Part shown: positions 11,400 to 36,180 of the stretch, one piece after another
How the letters are laid out: every line of letters begins with the position of its first letter
Position numbering within the stretch: position 1 is the first letter of the stretch
Source of the DNA: Echeneis naucrates
Taxonomy: Eukaryota > Chordata > Actinopteri > Carangiformes > Echeneidae
Length of the DNA stretch: 64,000 nt
NCBI RefSeq assembly: GCF_900963305.1
Contig: NC_042525.1
Location: forward strand, 14,530,421-14,594,420
Reading direction: 5' to 3'
Program-made: the position numbers and the translations under genes
Notes under the pieces: generated by a model
The model's database searches: none
Seen by the model: the letters and a program-made list of their open reading frames with translations, nothing else
Told to the model about the DNA's origin: nothing

Positions 11400-14300
11400 T
11401 ACTGCTGAAACTCAATTGCTAAAATGCATACTTAATATCTGCTGTGATGTCTCTCTGACATATATGACTGATGGTATAATTTGTGTCCTGATGATTGGTT
11501 ACTTCCCGTTTGTTTTGTTTAAAATAGTAAATATGTACAGAACATCTGCATAGTTACTGCCTTCTTTTGTTTGGGGTAAACAAGGTACTGTCAAGTAAAT
11601 GGATCCAAATATCTACATTACTTTATCTTGTTTTGCATCATCTTTGACTTTCTTATTTTTTAAGATTCTTACATCATCCCAGATGACGCAAAAGTCAAAT
11701 GTAGATGAATTCAGAACAACGCTATCAATCCTCATGCTATTACTACATGGTCTTTGTGGTTAGATAAAATTTAATTAGAACTTCAAATGTTTAAAAAAAA
11801 ATAAAATAAAACTTGATTTAATGTAATACTTTGGAAGCCCACATTTAAGTAAACTGACACTTAACCAACAGACATCTACCAAAACAGCAATGACACAGAG
11901 TCACAGAGTGTATATGTCTCTTTAATAACAGAGTACAAATCTGGCTGGCTCGACTGACGTCTCCGTGAAAATTCAGCTAAAAATAGTTCAAGTCAGTTTT
12001 TTTCTGGAGTTTGAACGACTTGAGGTTTCCCATTTTACATTCATAACTCGTACAATGTCCTTCAGAGGACAGTAGCTGTTTACTCAAAGGAATGAGAGTT
12101 TTGTTTAAAAATGAAAACATTCATTAGAAAAGAGCATGGATTGGTGACATAGCTATCTTTGGCCTTATTGATGCTGATTCATGGTACTTAAAATGATGTG
12201 AAATGCTTTTGTCCTTTCTGAGGTGAAACTCTACATACGTTGGTTAATTCAGTATTAGGTGGTGGATCACTAGTTGACTCATGGTGAATAAATAATAACA
12301 ATAATCTAAAGCTATGAAGGTGAAGGGAAACCTCAGTGTCGAAGCACAGACAACAGAACGTCTGACAGCAGTAGAAGCATGTGTCAGTCGTGTAACATGT
12401 ATAGTAACGCATAATTAGGTTTATAACAGACTGAGCAGAATCCTTTTGCTCTAACTCAGATAAATATGCTGGTTTTGTAAGAAATGTCCTTTTCCAGTCC
12501 TGCTTTAACACTACTTCTGTTTGATTTGTTTACCGGAAAACAAAGTCCTGAAAAGTATCAGCAAAGAGTAGTTACTGCACCGAAATAATTTCACCAAAAA
12601 GTAATCCCAATTGCAAAAACTTACAAGCTTAAAAGATTCCAATCTCTGTTGAAGATGCAGTGATGTTTTGGAAAAATACCTTGAGAACACTAACTACATC
12701 AGTGAGGTTGGATCCTGTTTGCAGATTCTCTGTGTTGTTTGTGTGTGATGCAGAGAAATGTGGCCCAGTTGGCAGCTTGTTGTAACTGACTTTATAATAC
12801 AAGTGTGCATACACGCCCACATTCATGCACAGGCAGGAAATCAAAGACCAACACAGGCTCACATACAAATATCCAGGTTGTAAACAAAAGTTTTTTTTTC
12901 TTTATCAAAGGAGTATAAAACTGCACTTCCACAGTGCGATATTTAAAAGCTCTCCGGAGTGACTACTGCATTAGAAAACGCAACAACGAAAACGTGGAAT
13001 AAAAAAAGTTAAAAGGATTATATTACAAAGCCTTTTGAGTCCTGAGTTTATCAAGCATAAACAAAACAGATGAAAAGGCCAGAGTCCACTTATAAAAATA
13101 CACACACAAAAAAAAAATAAAATAAAATAAAAATAAAAAACAAGGTGTATTCCTGCTTGTAGTCCCAACGTCAGACTTCTACAACACAAGTAACAGAGCT
13201 GTGTTCAACACATCCAGGGTTGTTGGTTGGGACAATACACTTAACGCAGCATATGTGGTGTTGCTAACAGCATAGTGTGTCTTAAATGATTATTCACCTG
13301 GAAGAGCAGCATCTTCTTGTAAAATTATACTACTGATTAAAATGGTCTCGTGCCAATCAGTTTTTCCTAAATAGAGTAGAAGTAGAATAAAACTTGAAAT
13401 GTGCTTGTGATGCTCCAAATTGACTTGGATTTGAGGGCTGTGACTGTCATGAGTGGACGGTTGATCACAGGTCAGTTAAAGAAGGTTAACATTGAAGACA
13501 AAGTCCTCACATCTCCTCCTTCACATGACCTTGACATTTCGGTGCCTTACAAACTGACACTGGGGCACTTACTACACTTGCCTGGGTGAAGACGAGACAT
13601 TTTTCTTTAGCTTACGAAGGTGAACACGCTGAGAACTGGGAGCAGCACATCCAGTACAAACTTAGTCTTACTGGTGGCCACTGGGACACTTGTAGGTTGA
13701 GTACCTTGCTCAAAGGCACCTCGGCAGTTGCTACTAAGAAAGAATTAGCTCCATTTTGTTCTAGGGTTTTAACTTGGAACCTTTTTGGTAACAAAAAGTC
13801 ACAATGAACTTCAAAGTCAATGCCTGCCCCGCAACCCAATTCTTGAATTACCTATTAAAAATAACACTATTACGTTATTGATGAAGAAATAGCTGCTGCT
13901 AATTCCTAATTATTATTTTACAGACTGATACATTTTTAAACTGAGTTTCATTGGCTTTAATTTAATCAGATCAGGCATGGTTATTCCATGTTGGGCAGGT
14001 AGGATTGTAGTAGCTGCCACAAAAAGAGACGAAGACGAGAGGGAATAGGGAAGCAAATATTGCCTGGACACATCCAAGGTGCATTAGAGATGATTTTCTC
14101 CAATGCACACACTGGTTCTGGATCAGTATATGTGTGTCTGCATGGTGTTTAAGAAAACGGAGGCTGATAGAAAAGAGAACAGCAGGTTGAGGTCCTGATG
14201 CACAGCATTCTGAGGCCAAGGGTTTATCCACCTACTGCTTAGTTTATCAAACAAGCATTCAGGACATTTTAAATCCAGGTGGTTGCAGAGGAAACATTTA

Positions 14301-15437
14301 CTAGCCACAGTTAAACTATAAGATAAAAACTATAGGTACATGCACATTGTTTATGTGACTCCAAACCTCTGAACTTATTCATGAAGATACCCCAGTCTGA
14401 AAAACAATGCTTATCTGTACTCACTTAGGTCATATATTCACGTATAGATGTTGAACTGCTAATTGTTTTACAGTATTTATCACCTGACCCTGTCCGTTTG
14501 TCTCTGTATAAATGCAGTTCTCCGGCATTTTCATGAAAATCCAAGTACACTCAAAGCATTTTTGAATAAATCTTGTGACCTTGAGTCGGTGGGCAGGCAT
14601 AATTTAATAGAGATTCTTTCTTCTCGAGATGTTTCATTTGAATATAGATGCAAAAGGTAAGCAGTGTTTCACCCTGTAAACATCTGGTGACCCCTAAAGG
14701 TGCTAGGATATTCCATCAGAAGTGCTTTGTGAATTGGTAACTTGGAAACCTTTTTAGCTTACAATCTAACTATAACCCCAACTTCTCATAATGACTGCAG
14801 TTCTCCTTCTAGCTCTTTTTTAAAAGTTCAAGTTTGATGGAAATACAGCCATAGCCTTAAGAAAGTCAAGAAAGTCAGAGCTGTCCATGTTTACCCTGAT
14901 TTCAAAAACTTGCAGAGTAAAAAACAATCCCACTGATTGAGGAGGTTAAAAATTGCTACTTTGGTGTGTGTTCATGGTTAGAAACTGAACCAAACCTGCA
15001 TGTCATTCCTGGCATCACCTCGCTCTGCTTTACAGTACAATGTGGAGATTAGTACAATCACCCAAGTAAATGCTGCGAAAATATGCACACGGCCAGTAAA
15101 TTGTTGGAAATTGTGAAACACTGAGCTGGGAAAACAAATGGCTCTACTGTGATGTGGCTGGTAAAATAATGAAGGAGACTAGAAGAAAAATTGATTTGGT
15201 TTGGACTGGATGTTGTAATCGTCCCTCTACAGAACATGAGCTCCCTCTCTCTGCCAGGCGAGACCATTTACTGCTCTGGATCTCTGCAGGGCGGGCTGAC
15301 ATTCTTACTGAGAGCAGGAGGCAGTTCAGTGCCTTGTTTCAGGACATTTGGCTATAGCTGGACTCATCAGCTGTGGCAGCTATTCTCTGTCCTGACCTTA
15401 AATTCAGCCCCAAGTTTCCCAGCAGGCCTTGCACCTT
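11400..15437 (-). other. Probable long 3'UTR of desi2 and intergenic DNA
   Basis: No coding exon is seen in this 4 kb. The desi2 stop codon is at its right edge, and vertebrate DESI2 has a long 3'UTR. A minus-strand ATTAAA at about 11924-11919 could end it. I saw no clear minus-strand AATAAA near the stop, but I did not check every one. A short SINE-like patch (CCTTGCTCAAAGGCACCTCG) lies at about 13701-13720. The UTR extent is inference. Confidence 0.35.
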
Positions 15438-27962
<12,525 letters not shown>

Positions 27963-28500
27963 CCCTGGCATTGGCGGTGGTCGGGCCTAGGTCCCTGCCT
28001 CTCTGCCGGTCTGGCTGCTCCGCACCTCCCCTCTTCCCTCTTCCCTCTCTCGGTGGGAGATCCAAACTCTCGATTTTTAAAAATAGATTATTCCTCCTCC
28101 TATTGTTGGCACTTTGTCGACAGACGACCAGCCGGACGGTTCCCTTTCACAACCCGGTGTAAAATCGTTTGAGGTCCGAGGATACTTTCCGCCGTCCAAC
28201 ATCTGACTGCCTTTGTCCGCCTCAGAGAGCTCCAGCGGCGGCGGAGGACAGCTGAGCCTCCCGCCTGTCAGGAGCAGCCGCCCGGCTACAGCCGCCAAGC
28301 TAACGATGTCGAAATGAAAAGGCCGACTTCGCTCTCTGAAATATCTTCTCTGGGACGCGCGGAGGCACGAAAAAGATGTAATTTCATTTTCCCAAAATAG
28401 CTCTTGAGCAAAAAAACAGACGTTACGTGGCGGTATTAGATTGACTCCCGGCTCCGTGTTAGCTGGCTGAACGAGCCGTCGGCAGGATGCGCCTGCTGCT
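27963..28500 (-). promoter_or_regulatory. GC-rich promoter region of desi2
   Basis: The 500 bases upstream of the desi2 ATG are clearly richer in GC and CpG than their surroundings (for example CTCCAGCGGCGGCGGAGGAC near 28231 and repeated CCGCC motifs). No TATA box is apparent. This fits a CpG-type housekeeping promoter. The transcription start cannot be placed by eye. Confidence 0.5.
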
Positions 28501-29131
28501 GGGAGAAAATTGCTCAGTCCGCAATCGATTAGTCAGACCTGGAGCTCTGAGCATTATGGGTGATGCAGTTCTGTAATGAAACAAGTACTCAGACACCTTC
28601 CAGTGAAAGCACCAGTGGTGTTACTTGCGAAGTCCTACTTTGTTACGGCAGTGACAGTAAAATGCGTCATATGTGGTCATCATTATTATCCTGTTGCTGC
28701 TGATGAAAAGCAAGCTGTTCCTAATTGATTTACTTCTGTGGATGTTAATCTTAATGAAAATTTATATTATATATAATTAATATTAATCCATTATGTTTGT
28801 TTACTCTGTAAAATGGAATCAGATAAATGTTTTTTTACTATGTTCAAAACTATACAGTTCGTTCATATTTTGCTTTACTGGACACTTCTATGTGTGAGCA
28901 TAACTTTTCCAGCTGAGCCTGCAAAACACTTTTACATTTTTATTACTGTCAATGTAGACGTAGATAATAAATATATTTGCCACTTTGGATAGGGTTAGGG
29001 TTAGGGAAATAACAATACTTGATTGCCATCATGGTACTTTCAGTACAGTATATTCCAATGTTCAGCATGATGGTGAAATACATTAAGGAGCAAGATCCTT
29101 CCCACAAAAAGTATTCTCCTCAGGACTCATC
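28501..29131. other. Spacer between desi2 and mtrf1l
   Basis: This probably includes the 3'UTR of mtrf1l; a minus-strand AATAAA lies at about 28943-28938, 190 bases past the stop codon. A short telomere-like run (AGGGTTAGGGTTAGGG) lies at 28991-29006. No gene is recognised. Confidence 0.5.
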
Positions 29132-32100
29132 CTAGCCATTCTCTTCCAGCAGCTCCATGAGCACCTCCTGGTTGGAGAACTCCTGCAGCGAAGTATTCAT
29201 CTCATCCAGCAGGTCCTCCCCCAGCATAAAGCTCTTGACGTCATGAACTGTCAGGCCAATGCGGTGGTCTGTTATGCGGTCCTGGGCAAAGTTGTACGTC
29301 CGAATCTTCTCTGATCTGCCTTTATCGCCAATCTGAAAGAGGTACAGGTGGAGAGGGCGATATGGGTAAAAACATAAAAACTAATTTTTCTCACTCAACC
29401 TTTCAATATTGTTCATGTTAATCATATGTGGATTCTTTATATCATGATGTACTTCACTCACAGTAAATTTTAATACTTATTTTTTTAATTGGACAGTCAA
29501 ACATTTGTGCTAGAATTTGTTCATTCACTTGGTTAACTTTTTAATTTCACTTTATTTAATTAGTCAAGATCCTTGACTTCATCCTTTAATACCAAATGTA
29601 CCAATCCTCATTTGTCAAACCTGTAGAAGTAGAATATATTATCTGGGCTTCCGTGTATCACACCTGTACTTTACGCTGGTTATAGCGTTTGCTGGTTTCC
29701 TCTTCCAGCTTCATGCTGTACAGTTTTGCTCTCAAAGCCTTCATGGCTTTTTCCCTGTTCTTCAGTTGAGAGCGTTCCTGCTGGCACTCTGCAACAACCC
29801 CTAACAAACAAACAGAAGTATGATTCTCAATGTCTACATATTTTTTCAATCAAGTGATTTTTGTGTAAAGAGGTCCACTAAAAATGTAAGTTTGGTTTAT
29901 GACATGACATATTTTGGTGTTGGTGGGTTTTTTTGTTTTTTTTTCCCTCTGTTCCTCCTTGTTTAAAGTGGGCAAGACTCAGCAGAGACGTGCGTCATTC
30001 AGAGTTTATCAAAATCTCATTACAGTTGATGGGTCACTGTTTACAAGGTCTAATCACGTCAAATCAAGACACAGCCAGAGGACGGACATGAGTTGTGATT
30101 GTTAAAAACAGCTGAATATAATTTGTTATTGTCATTTTGGCCATCAATGTTTGATGTTTGACAGAAACAGACTTATGGAGCTTTAAGAGAAAGACACTGA
30201 AATATTTACTTTAACTTTTGATTGTTATGCATGTCACTGAACTAATTTCAGTAACAGAATCTCATTTTCTGAAGGAGCACCTGTCTTACAGTCTTAAAAC
30301 AATAAAGACAACTCAGACACAGTTTTGCTCTTAAATAAATAAATATCAGGAAAGCAAATGTTTTCAATATATGATAGAGATGTTATAATTAGTCAATACA
30401 TTTTTTTCTTTGTTTATTTGTTTCCCATTTGGGGAATGAAATTATTTATTTAATACAACACAAGGTGCTTGCAGGTCTACCTGTAGGGAGGTGGACTATT
30501 CTGACCGCACTGTCTGTGGTGTTGACATGCTGCCCTCCAGCTCCACTTGCTCTCTTAGTATCTATCCTCAGGTCCTTTGGGTTTATAGTGAACGAGATCT
30601 GACGGAAAAACACAAAAGGTCATTATTTACGTATTTGTAAATGTAGAGCAAAACTGCTCTTCATCATTGCATCTGTATAGTAAAATGATGTTAAATAAAA
30701 GATGGAAGATGAAGAAAGTGTTTCAAATTTTGATTTTATTTTTTCTATAACTTCCATTATAATGCAATAAATGCAAACAAAACAACACTGTTTTTGTATG
30801 ACTTACAGATGCCTTCGCTTAACTCCTCCTCTCTCGACAAATTCATTTTTTCAATATATGTGATATTAAATTAGCCCCTTACTTCTAATAACTGATATCC
30901 CATGTCACATTTACACAGAAAATATATCATTGTAAGAAATAGCAGTGCTTTTTAATTTATCAATAAAAAGTTGTTTCTTATGTTTGGATACCTCAGTGGG
31001 TTGGGGCAGTACAGCCACAGTCATGGTGCTGGTGTGCATTCGGCTCTGTTTTTCAGTTTTGGGAACCCTTTGCACTCGATGAACTCCAGCCTCAAACTTC
31101 ATCCTCTTGTAGCTTTGTTGGCCGCTGATGCTGGCTGAGGCATGGCGCAGTCCACCTAGTGGTAGGCAAGAAATAAGCACCAATGGTACAATGACAATCA
31201 GTATGACTCTTTATGGTCCAACTGCAAACTGCCAGAAACAAGACACACTTATGTTAAAATTCTAACTCAAAAAATGGGAACTAAATTCACATTAAGTAGT
31301 TCTTAGAATTTAAATATATTTTGGACATTTATAGTTTGCTCAAGAGAATCGTCCACTTCGAAGATCACCCTGCACATCTGCAGCAAAGCAAAGACTCCTC
31401 CTTGTGTTAGTATTCAGTTATTCCAGTTTTGGCTGTACAGAGAAAGGAGGATGTTTTTTGATGACACACTACTATCCACTCATCCCTACTTTCAATCTAG
31501 GGCAGCTAAAACTATTCGTTGACAGAAAAGCAATAGCCAAATAAAATATTTTGTCTCTACTAGTACAGTTGATTAATTGATGAAGTCATATTTCAAACAA
31601 AAACAATTGATGATCTCAGTTTCTTGAATGAGAGGATTTATGCTTTTTTGTCTTAACATTATTCTAATTTCATTCGTTCATTTTTTATTTTTATTTATTC
31701 AGAAAAAGGTGTGCTCTTCCACAACCACGACTGACCTATCTCGCTGGTCATGTGCTCCAGGATGTCAAAGGACCAGCCATGATGCTGTGCGAAGCCCTGG
31801 TACATGTCAAATACCTTCAGAGGAGAGGAAAAAATAAGTCATCAAGCAAATAGATACTGTTGTTTTTGTGTTTATCATGAGTCCTGCTTTTTATTCATGG
31901 TATTGTCCCGATGCAAAATCATATGAAATTTTTGAAAATAAGGAAATTTCCTAATACCCTAAAAAGAATGTTGGTGTCTTACAACTTCACAGGCCTTAAA
32001 TTTTGATTTTGCCCAACTCAATATAAAATTTAATTATCGTTCCTCCTCTAAATAATCAATCTGATATTTTTAAATCAATGATGCAAATAGGTAATCTCAG

Positions 32101-33111
32101 ACCTCAGCAGTAAACAGCATGGCCTCCTGTCCCCCAACACCAGCTGTGACCTCAAGGATCAGGTCACTCAGGTCGACCTCCTCTTCTGGGATCAATAGAT
32201 CCAGAATCTGATTGGTGAAGCAGTTTGATTAGACCTAAACAGCAAATGGAAGCCTCTTCCTTTAGCTCATGGCCTAACAATAGACAACAGGAGTGTGCTA
32301 TGTTGTTACAAAGCTGAATTGTCACAGTCCTACCTTTTGTCTAAGGTTCTGAATATTGTGCAAACAGGCTTCTTGTTCCAGCTCTGCCAGTTCTCGCAGG
32401 GCTGGGTCTTCATCTTACAGGAAAAGCATAAATATACAGGAAAGGATAATGTCATGGGTAGACAGGTTGACTGGATTGAGTAAAACAGTTACTTCTATTG
32501 AGTTACTTTAAACAAACCAGTGAATTTTTGGTGTTTATGGTGGTATTTGTGTGAATATCTATATAGCAATATAGGATCACACATTTATTTTACACAATTT
32601 CTCTTTTTTTGTTGTTGCCAAACTGGACATTATGTTGCTCTACTTGCTTTTGTAGTTTTTCGATATGTGCTTCAGCAGCAGCAGTCTCACCTTTCAGGAG
32701 CATCTCAGTCTCAGCCATATCTTTGTATTTGGTGTCCAGCTCTCTGATGCACTGGATAAGTGGAGTCAGCAGGGACACCTGGCTCCTCTTTGTCTTCAGT
32801 TCGTCCTCGCTGCACTTTGTCTCCATCACACTGCTGTTGACTATTCTCAAACATTCACTGTACTCTGTCTCCATCCTCTTCAGGTACTCCTGCAGAGAGT
32901 GTCTGGCAAAAAGCTCATCCACTGACAGTAATTTGGTCACCAGTAACTGTGCACTAGTGTGAAGAGCCCTACTAGTTTTGCCATGGTGGCTCTGAAATCG
33001 AACAGTTTGGCTGATGGCATTTGTTGATTTTTGAAAAGGCAGTATGAGCTTACTAAAGAAAGCCCCTTGTGCTGCGGGCAGAAGAGTGGCAGCTCTTCTG
33101 TAAGCCGTCAT
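29132..33111 (-). CDS. mtrf1l: Mitochondrial translational release factor 1-like (complete, 8 exons)
   Basis: This class I release factor (mtRF1a) ends mitochondrial translation at UAA/UAG by triggering peptidyl-tRNA hydrolysis. Exons in order: 33111-32691, 32413-32334, 32207-32103, 31814-31736, 31155-30992, 30598-30481, 29800-29664, 29332-29132; 434 codons plus stop, frame intact. The GGQ catalytic motif is at 304-306 ([16 protein letters not shown]). Other family blocks are [57 protein letters not shown] and [16 protein letters not shown]. These match MTRF1L rather than MTRF1, which has an altered recognition region. The first exon is unusually long and diverged, with a basic, Ser/Thr-rich start expected of a mitochondrial targeting peptide followed by a helical region. 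It lies about 2.3 kb from fbxo5, divergently transcribed, the same neighbour as in human. Confidence 0.96.
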
Positions 33112-34316
33112 GTCAGCAAAGAGGATTTACTGCATTACCAACACGCACTTATAGGGCCATGCTGCTGTCCTTTACGGGAAGAAGTTTAGGGCCAAATTTG
33201 ATTATAATGTGAAGCGTTTCATGATTTTACTTGTTCTTAATTCTCACAAAGGTAGGTGCCACTATAACTCAATTAGCATATCGTATTCAGAAGCTAAAGC
33301 AAGCCTTCAATAATTGTTTTAAAGAAATTAACAATATGGCAATCGATTGTCGGCCAGTAAACACAAGAAGGTACACTGATCAGCACCACTAAGTTGAATT
33401 AAAAAAAAAATCTGTGATCTAAAACAGACTAGTCCCAATTACAGGCTAGCTTTCAAAAGACATAATAAGAACATACGAGAAAAATGAACTACTCACTGGT
33501 ACAATCTACACCCTGATTTTCCTTTAATTCAAACGATAAAGAGCTGGAAGTCCCACTTTCCTCTCATCGGGAACATCGATTCGTTTTTTCTCGGAAACTG
33601 TTTTCAGATATAAAAGATCTAATGACCGTCTAACCAGAGGCTGTGAGGGTTTGGTAAAAAATATTGCTCTTTTTGCACCTTGTTGAAGGGGGCAGACATG
33701 TTGGACATCCCACGCATGCGTAGTGGAAACAATCTCTTCTTCGTGTAATAGCAAACTGCAGCCATGTGGAGCCTCATCGCCACCTCCTGTCGTATTTTGC
33801 AGTCTTTCTTTCAGGAAAAACTTTTCCCTTAATGCCTCTTTTCTTTTCTGTTCTGGTTTGGGCAATACAAAGCACATAAGCACATAATTTCAATTGAGAT
33901 AAATTATAAAATTATTTAAACTCTATTTCCAAAAGAAATCATACAGAGCCCCAGTCGTTTTAGCTGATATTTTGTGGTTATGGATAGGGTAAATAATATA
34001 AATCATTACAAACTAAATGACAGTAAAAGTAAGGCTTTCAGGCGAAATGACTTGCTCCGTCAGTCCTGTGTTGTTGTTGTAATGAAACTGACTGTGAAGA
34101 TGTATAAATTGAACATTGAATTGAAAATAGGGTTGACAATTGGACCATCATTTAATTAGCATTATGCACTTCATGCAAAGATGTCAGGATTGGTGCTCCA
34201 AAGGTGTTGCCCCCCACATAGCGTCACTCTTCTTCTGACCTAAAATAGTTCTCCCATCTCCCTATAAGATCTACATAAATGTCTCCTACTGTGCCTTACA
34301 TTTAACACTTTAACCC

Positions 34317-34349
34317 AACTTAATTTAAAGGTGCTCTTTAAATTAAGTT
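34317..34349. repeat. Perfect 14-bp AT-rich hairpin
   Basis: The arms AACTTAATTTAAAG and CTTTAAATTAAGTT flank the loop GTGCT, between mtrf1l and fbxo5. Confidence 0.9.
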
Positions 34350-35236
34350 AGACTTGGATTTCTCTCCCTGTGCATTTGCTTTTAATGCACAAAACATACA
34401 CAGTTAAAGTTAAAAGTTGGAAGGGTTGCAGCACTCTAAAAGTGTTAGACAACAAGATAACAAGTCCATCACATCCCCCAACTCTCCCCAGTTTGGTTTC
34501 AATGAAAGGGCCACCACTTCACACATTCCAGCCAGGGGTGTGAGCTAAACTGTGAGAGACTAGTCTTTTAAATTTTTCTTTTCACCCTAACAGAAAAAAT
34601 GACAGAATTGAGATTGAGAATTTTGCTTTGCTCATGCATTGTGTTGTCCATGCAAAATCACAAAAACGGGGCTAATGGATCTTATTGGATTCTAGTTTCT
34701 GCTTCACAATTTCATGTGACTTGAAGAAGGACAATACTCATCATTTCCTCTCTAGGTTGTTATACATCACATAGGAAATCAGCATCAAAGCTGCATTTTA
34801 TCTTTCAGCCTTTTCAGTCAACTAAAGAAGAGGAAGAAATATTTGGTCATAATCTATATACAACATTTGCATCAATGTAAAAGGACATAAAAGCAATGAA
34901 CAGTGAGTGGTGTGCCATTTTAAAGCTGCACTGTAAAAACAGACTGGATGTGAAAGTACATTTCACATTTAAAACCACTTGTCGAGATTTATCATGATTC
35001 CCCTGCCGAAATTGATTTATATAAAGTTTATTTTCATGTGTGAGGGATTCCCGAGGTCTGCCTCCATAATAATTCTGCCTTTCAAAAAATGGCCTCTAAC
35101 GTTAAATTCGGTAGATTGTTGGTAGTTTAATGTATTTCAGCATTTTAGCTGTGGCTGACTGTTGCGCGGCCGGCATCATCTCTGAGTGGGACAAAGCAAA
35201 AGGCGGAAAAACAAGTAGGATACGTCAACGGCGTGA

Positions 35237-35346
35237 TGACGTCAGTGTACGTGTGAAACTCTCAGCTTCCATTGGTCAATGGTTTAAAGGGACCCCCCCT
35301 CTGCCTCGCTGTGATTGGCTTGCGCCTTTTGCGCACCGATTTCAAA
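35237..35346 (+). promoter_or_regulatory. Cell-cycle-type promoter of fbxo5
   Basis: In order: a perfect CRE palindrome TGACGTCA (35237-35244), two inverted CCAAT boxes ATTGG (35271-35275 and 35314-35318, 43 bp apart), an E2F-like TTTTGCGC (35327-35334) and a CHR-like TTCAAA (35341-35346). No TATA box is seen. Paired NF-Y sites with E2F/CHR elements are typical of G1/S and G2/M genes, and EMI1 is a known E2F target. Confidence 0.6.
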
Positions 35347-36180
35347 TACGCAGCAAAGACTGGCGGACTTTCAGTCGGTGCATTTAATTTCAGCGGAGCT
35401 CCGGTCACACAGCGGGCACAGAGACAGAAGCTGGAGTGTGTTTGGGATATCAAAACTGCCGACGACAGGTGAGAGGCTTCAATGTCTCAACGTGTGATAC
35501 ACTCGGATTTACCCCGTAATGACGCAATCGTCACTAGCTAGCAGGAGCAAAATGTTAGGTGCCAGGTTACGGCTCGATTGGCCTGTCGAGAAGCGAGATG
35601 GGTCAAACGCCTACTAACAATGTGGCCACAGATTGAGATTGACTTCTGAATGTATTCGGTACCGACCGTTTGAGTTACACCAGAGCTGGGCGAGACTTGC
35701 GAACTGCTCACACGCACTCCACCGTTAGCGCGAAAAACGGAGGTTGGGAGATACAGTGCAATCTGGCTCTGAACGTTTACCTGTTAATGATAAATCAAAA
35801 GTTGCACGACCAAAGCACGTTTGTCTTTACACCATTAACGAGCATTTAATAAGGATAGTCTATGAGTATGTGCACGTCACCGCCGGTACCTTTCCGCCAA
35901 ATCCACATCGCGCCAAAACCAACCATTTGGCTTGTAAAAAGTATTCGGCGGTACATTTTCTGACTCTTATTCAGAGATCATTTCAAGAGGTTTACAGCAG
36001 TAGGTGCATCGTAGTCCTATAGTCATGACTGGAAACGTAGAAATTAACTTTGATTTGAGAGGTAGCGAAGTTAGCATCCAGGGGAGAGGCCATCTTGACA
36101 GTCCCACTCAGCATGCACATTTTAACGTGATCTCCTGCTCTGTCTGCTCTGTCCAGGAATCTGCATACAGCTCACTGTGC

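Larger units (their letters stand above)
33112..35379. other. Divergent spacer between mtrf1l and fbxo5
   Basis: This should contain the mtrf1l promoter. An NRF-1-like palindrome ACGCATGCGT lies at 33712-33721, fitting a nuclear gene for a mitochondrial protein. A minus-strand open frame of 119 codons spans 33883-33524; I cannot identify it. A perfect short hairpin lies at 34317-34349. Otherwise nothing is recognised. Confidence 0.45.

Noticed and set aside
13690-13800. Possible SINE fragment (CCTTGCTCAAAGGCACCTCG)
   Set aside because: Only one short motif matches the general teleost SINE pattern; the ends and family cannot be defined.
32609-32962. 117-codon plus-strand open frame
   Set aside because: Antisense shadow of mtrf1l exon 1.
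36004-36180. Upstream extension of the fbxo5 open frame starting at 36004
   Set aside because: A strong acceptor (CTGTCCAG) ends at 36156, so this part is intron. It bears no resemblance to EMI1.
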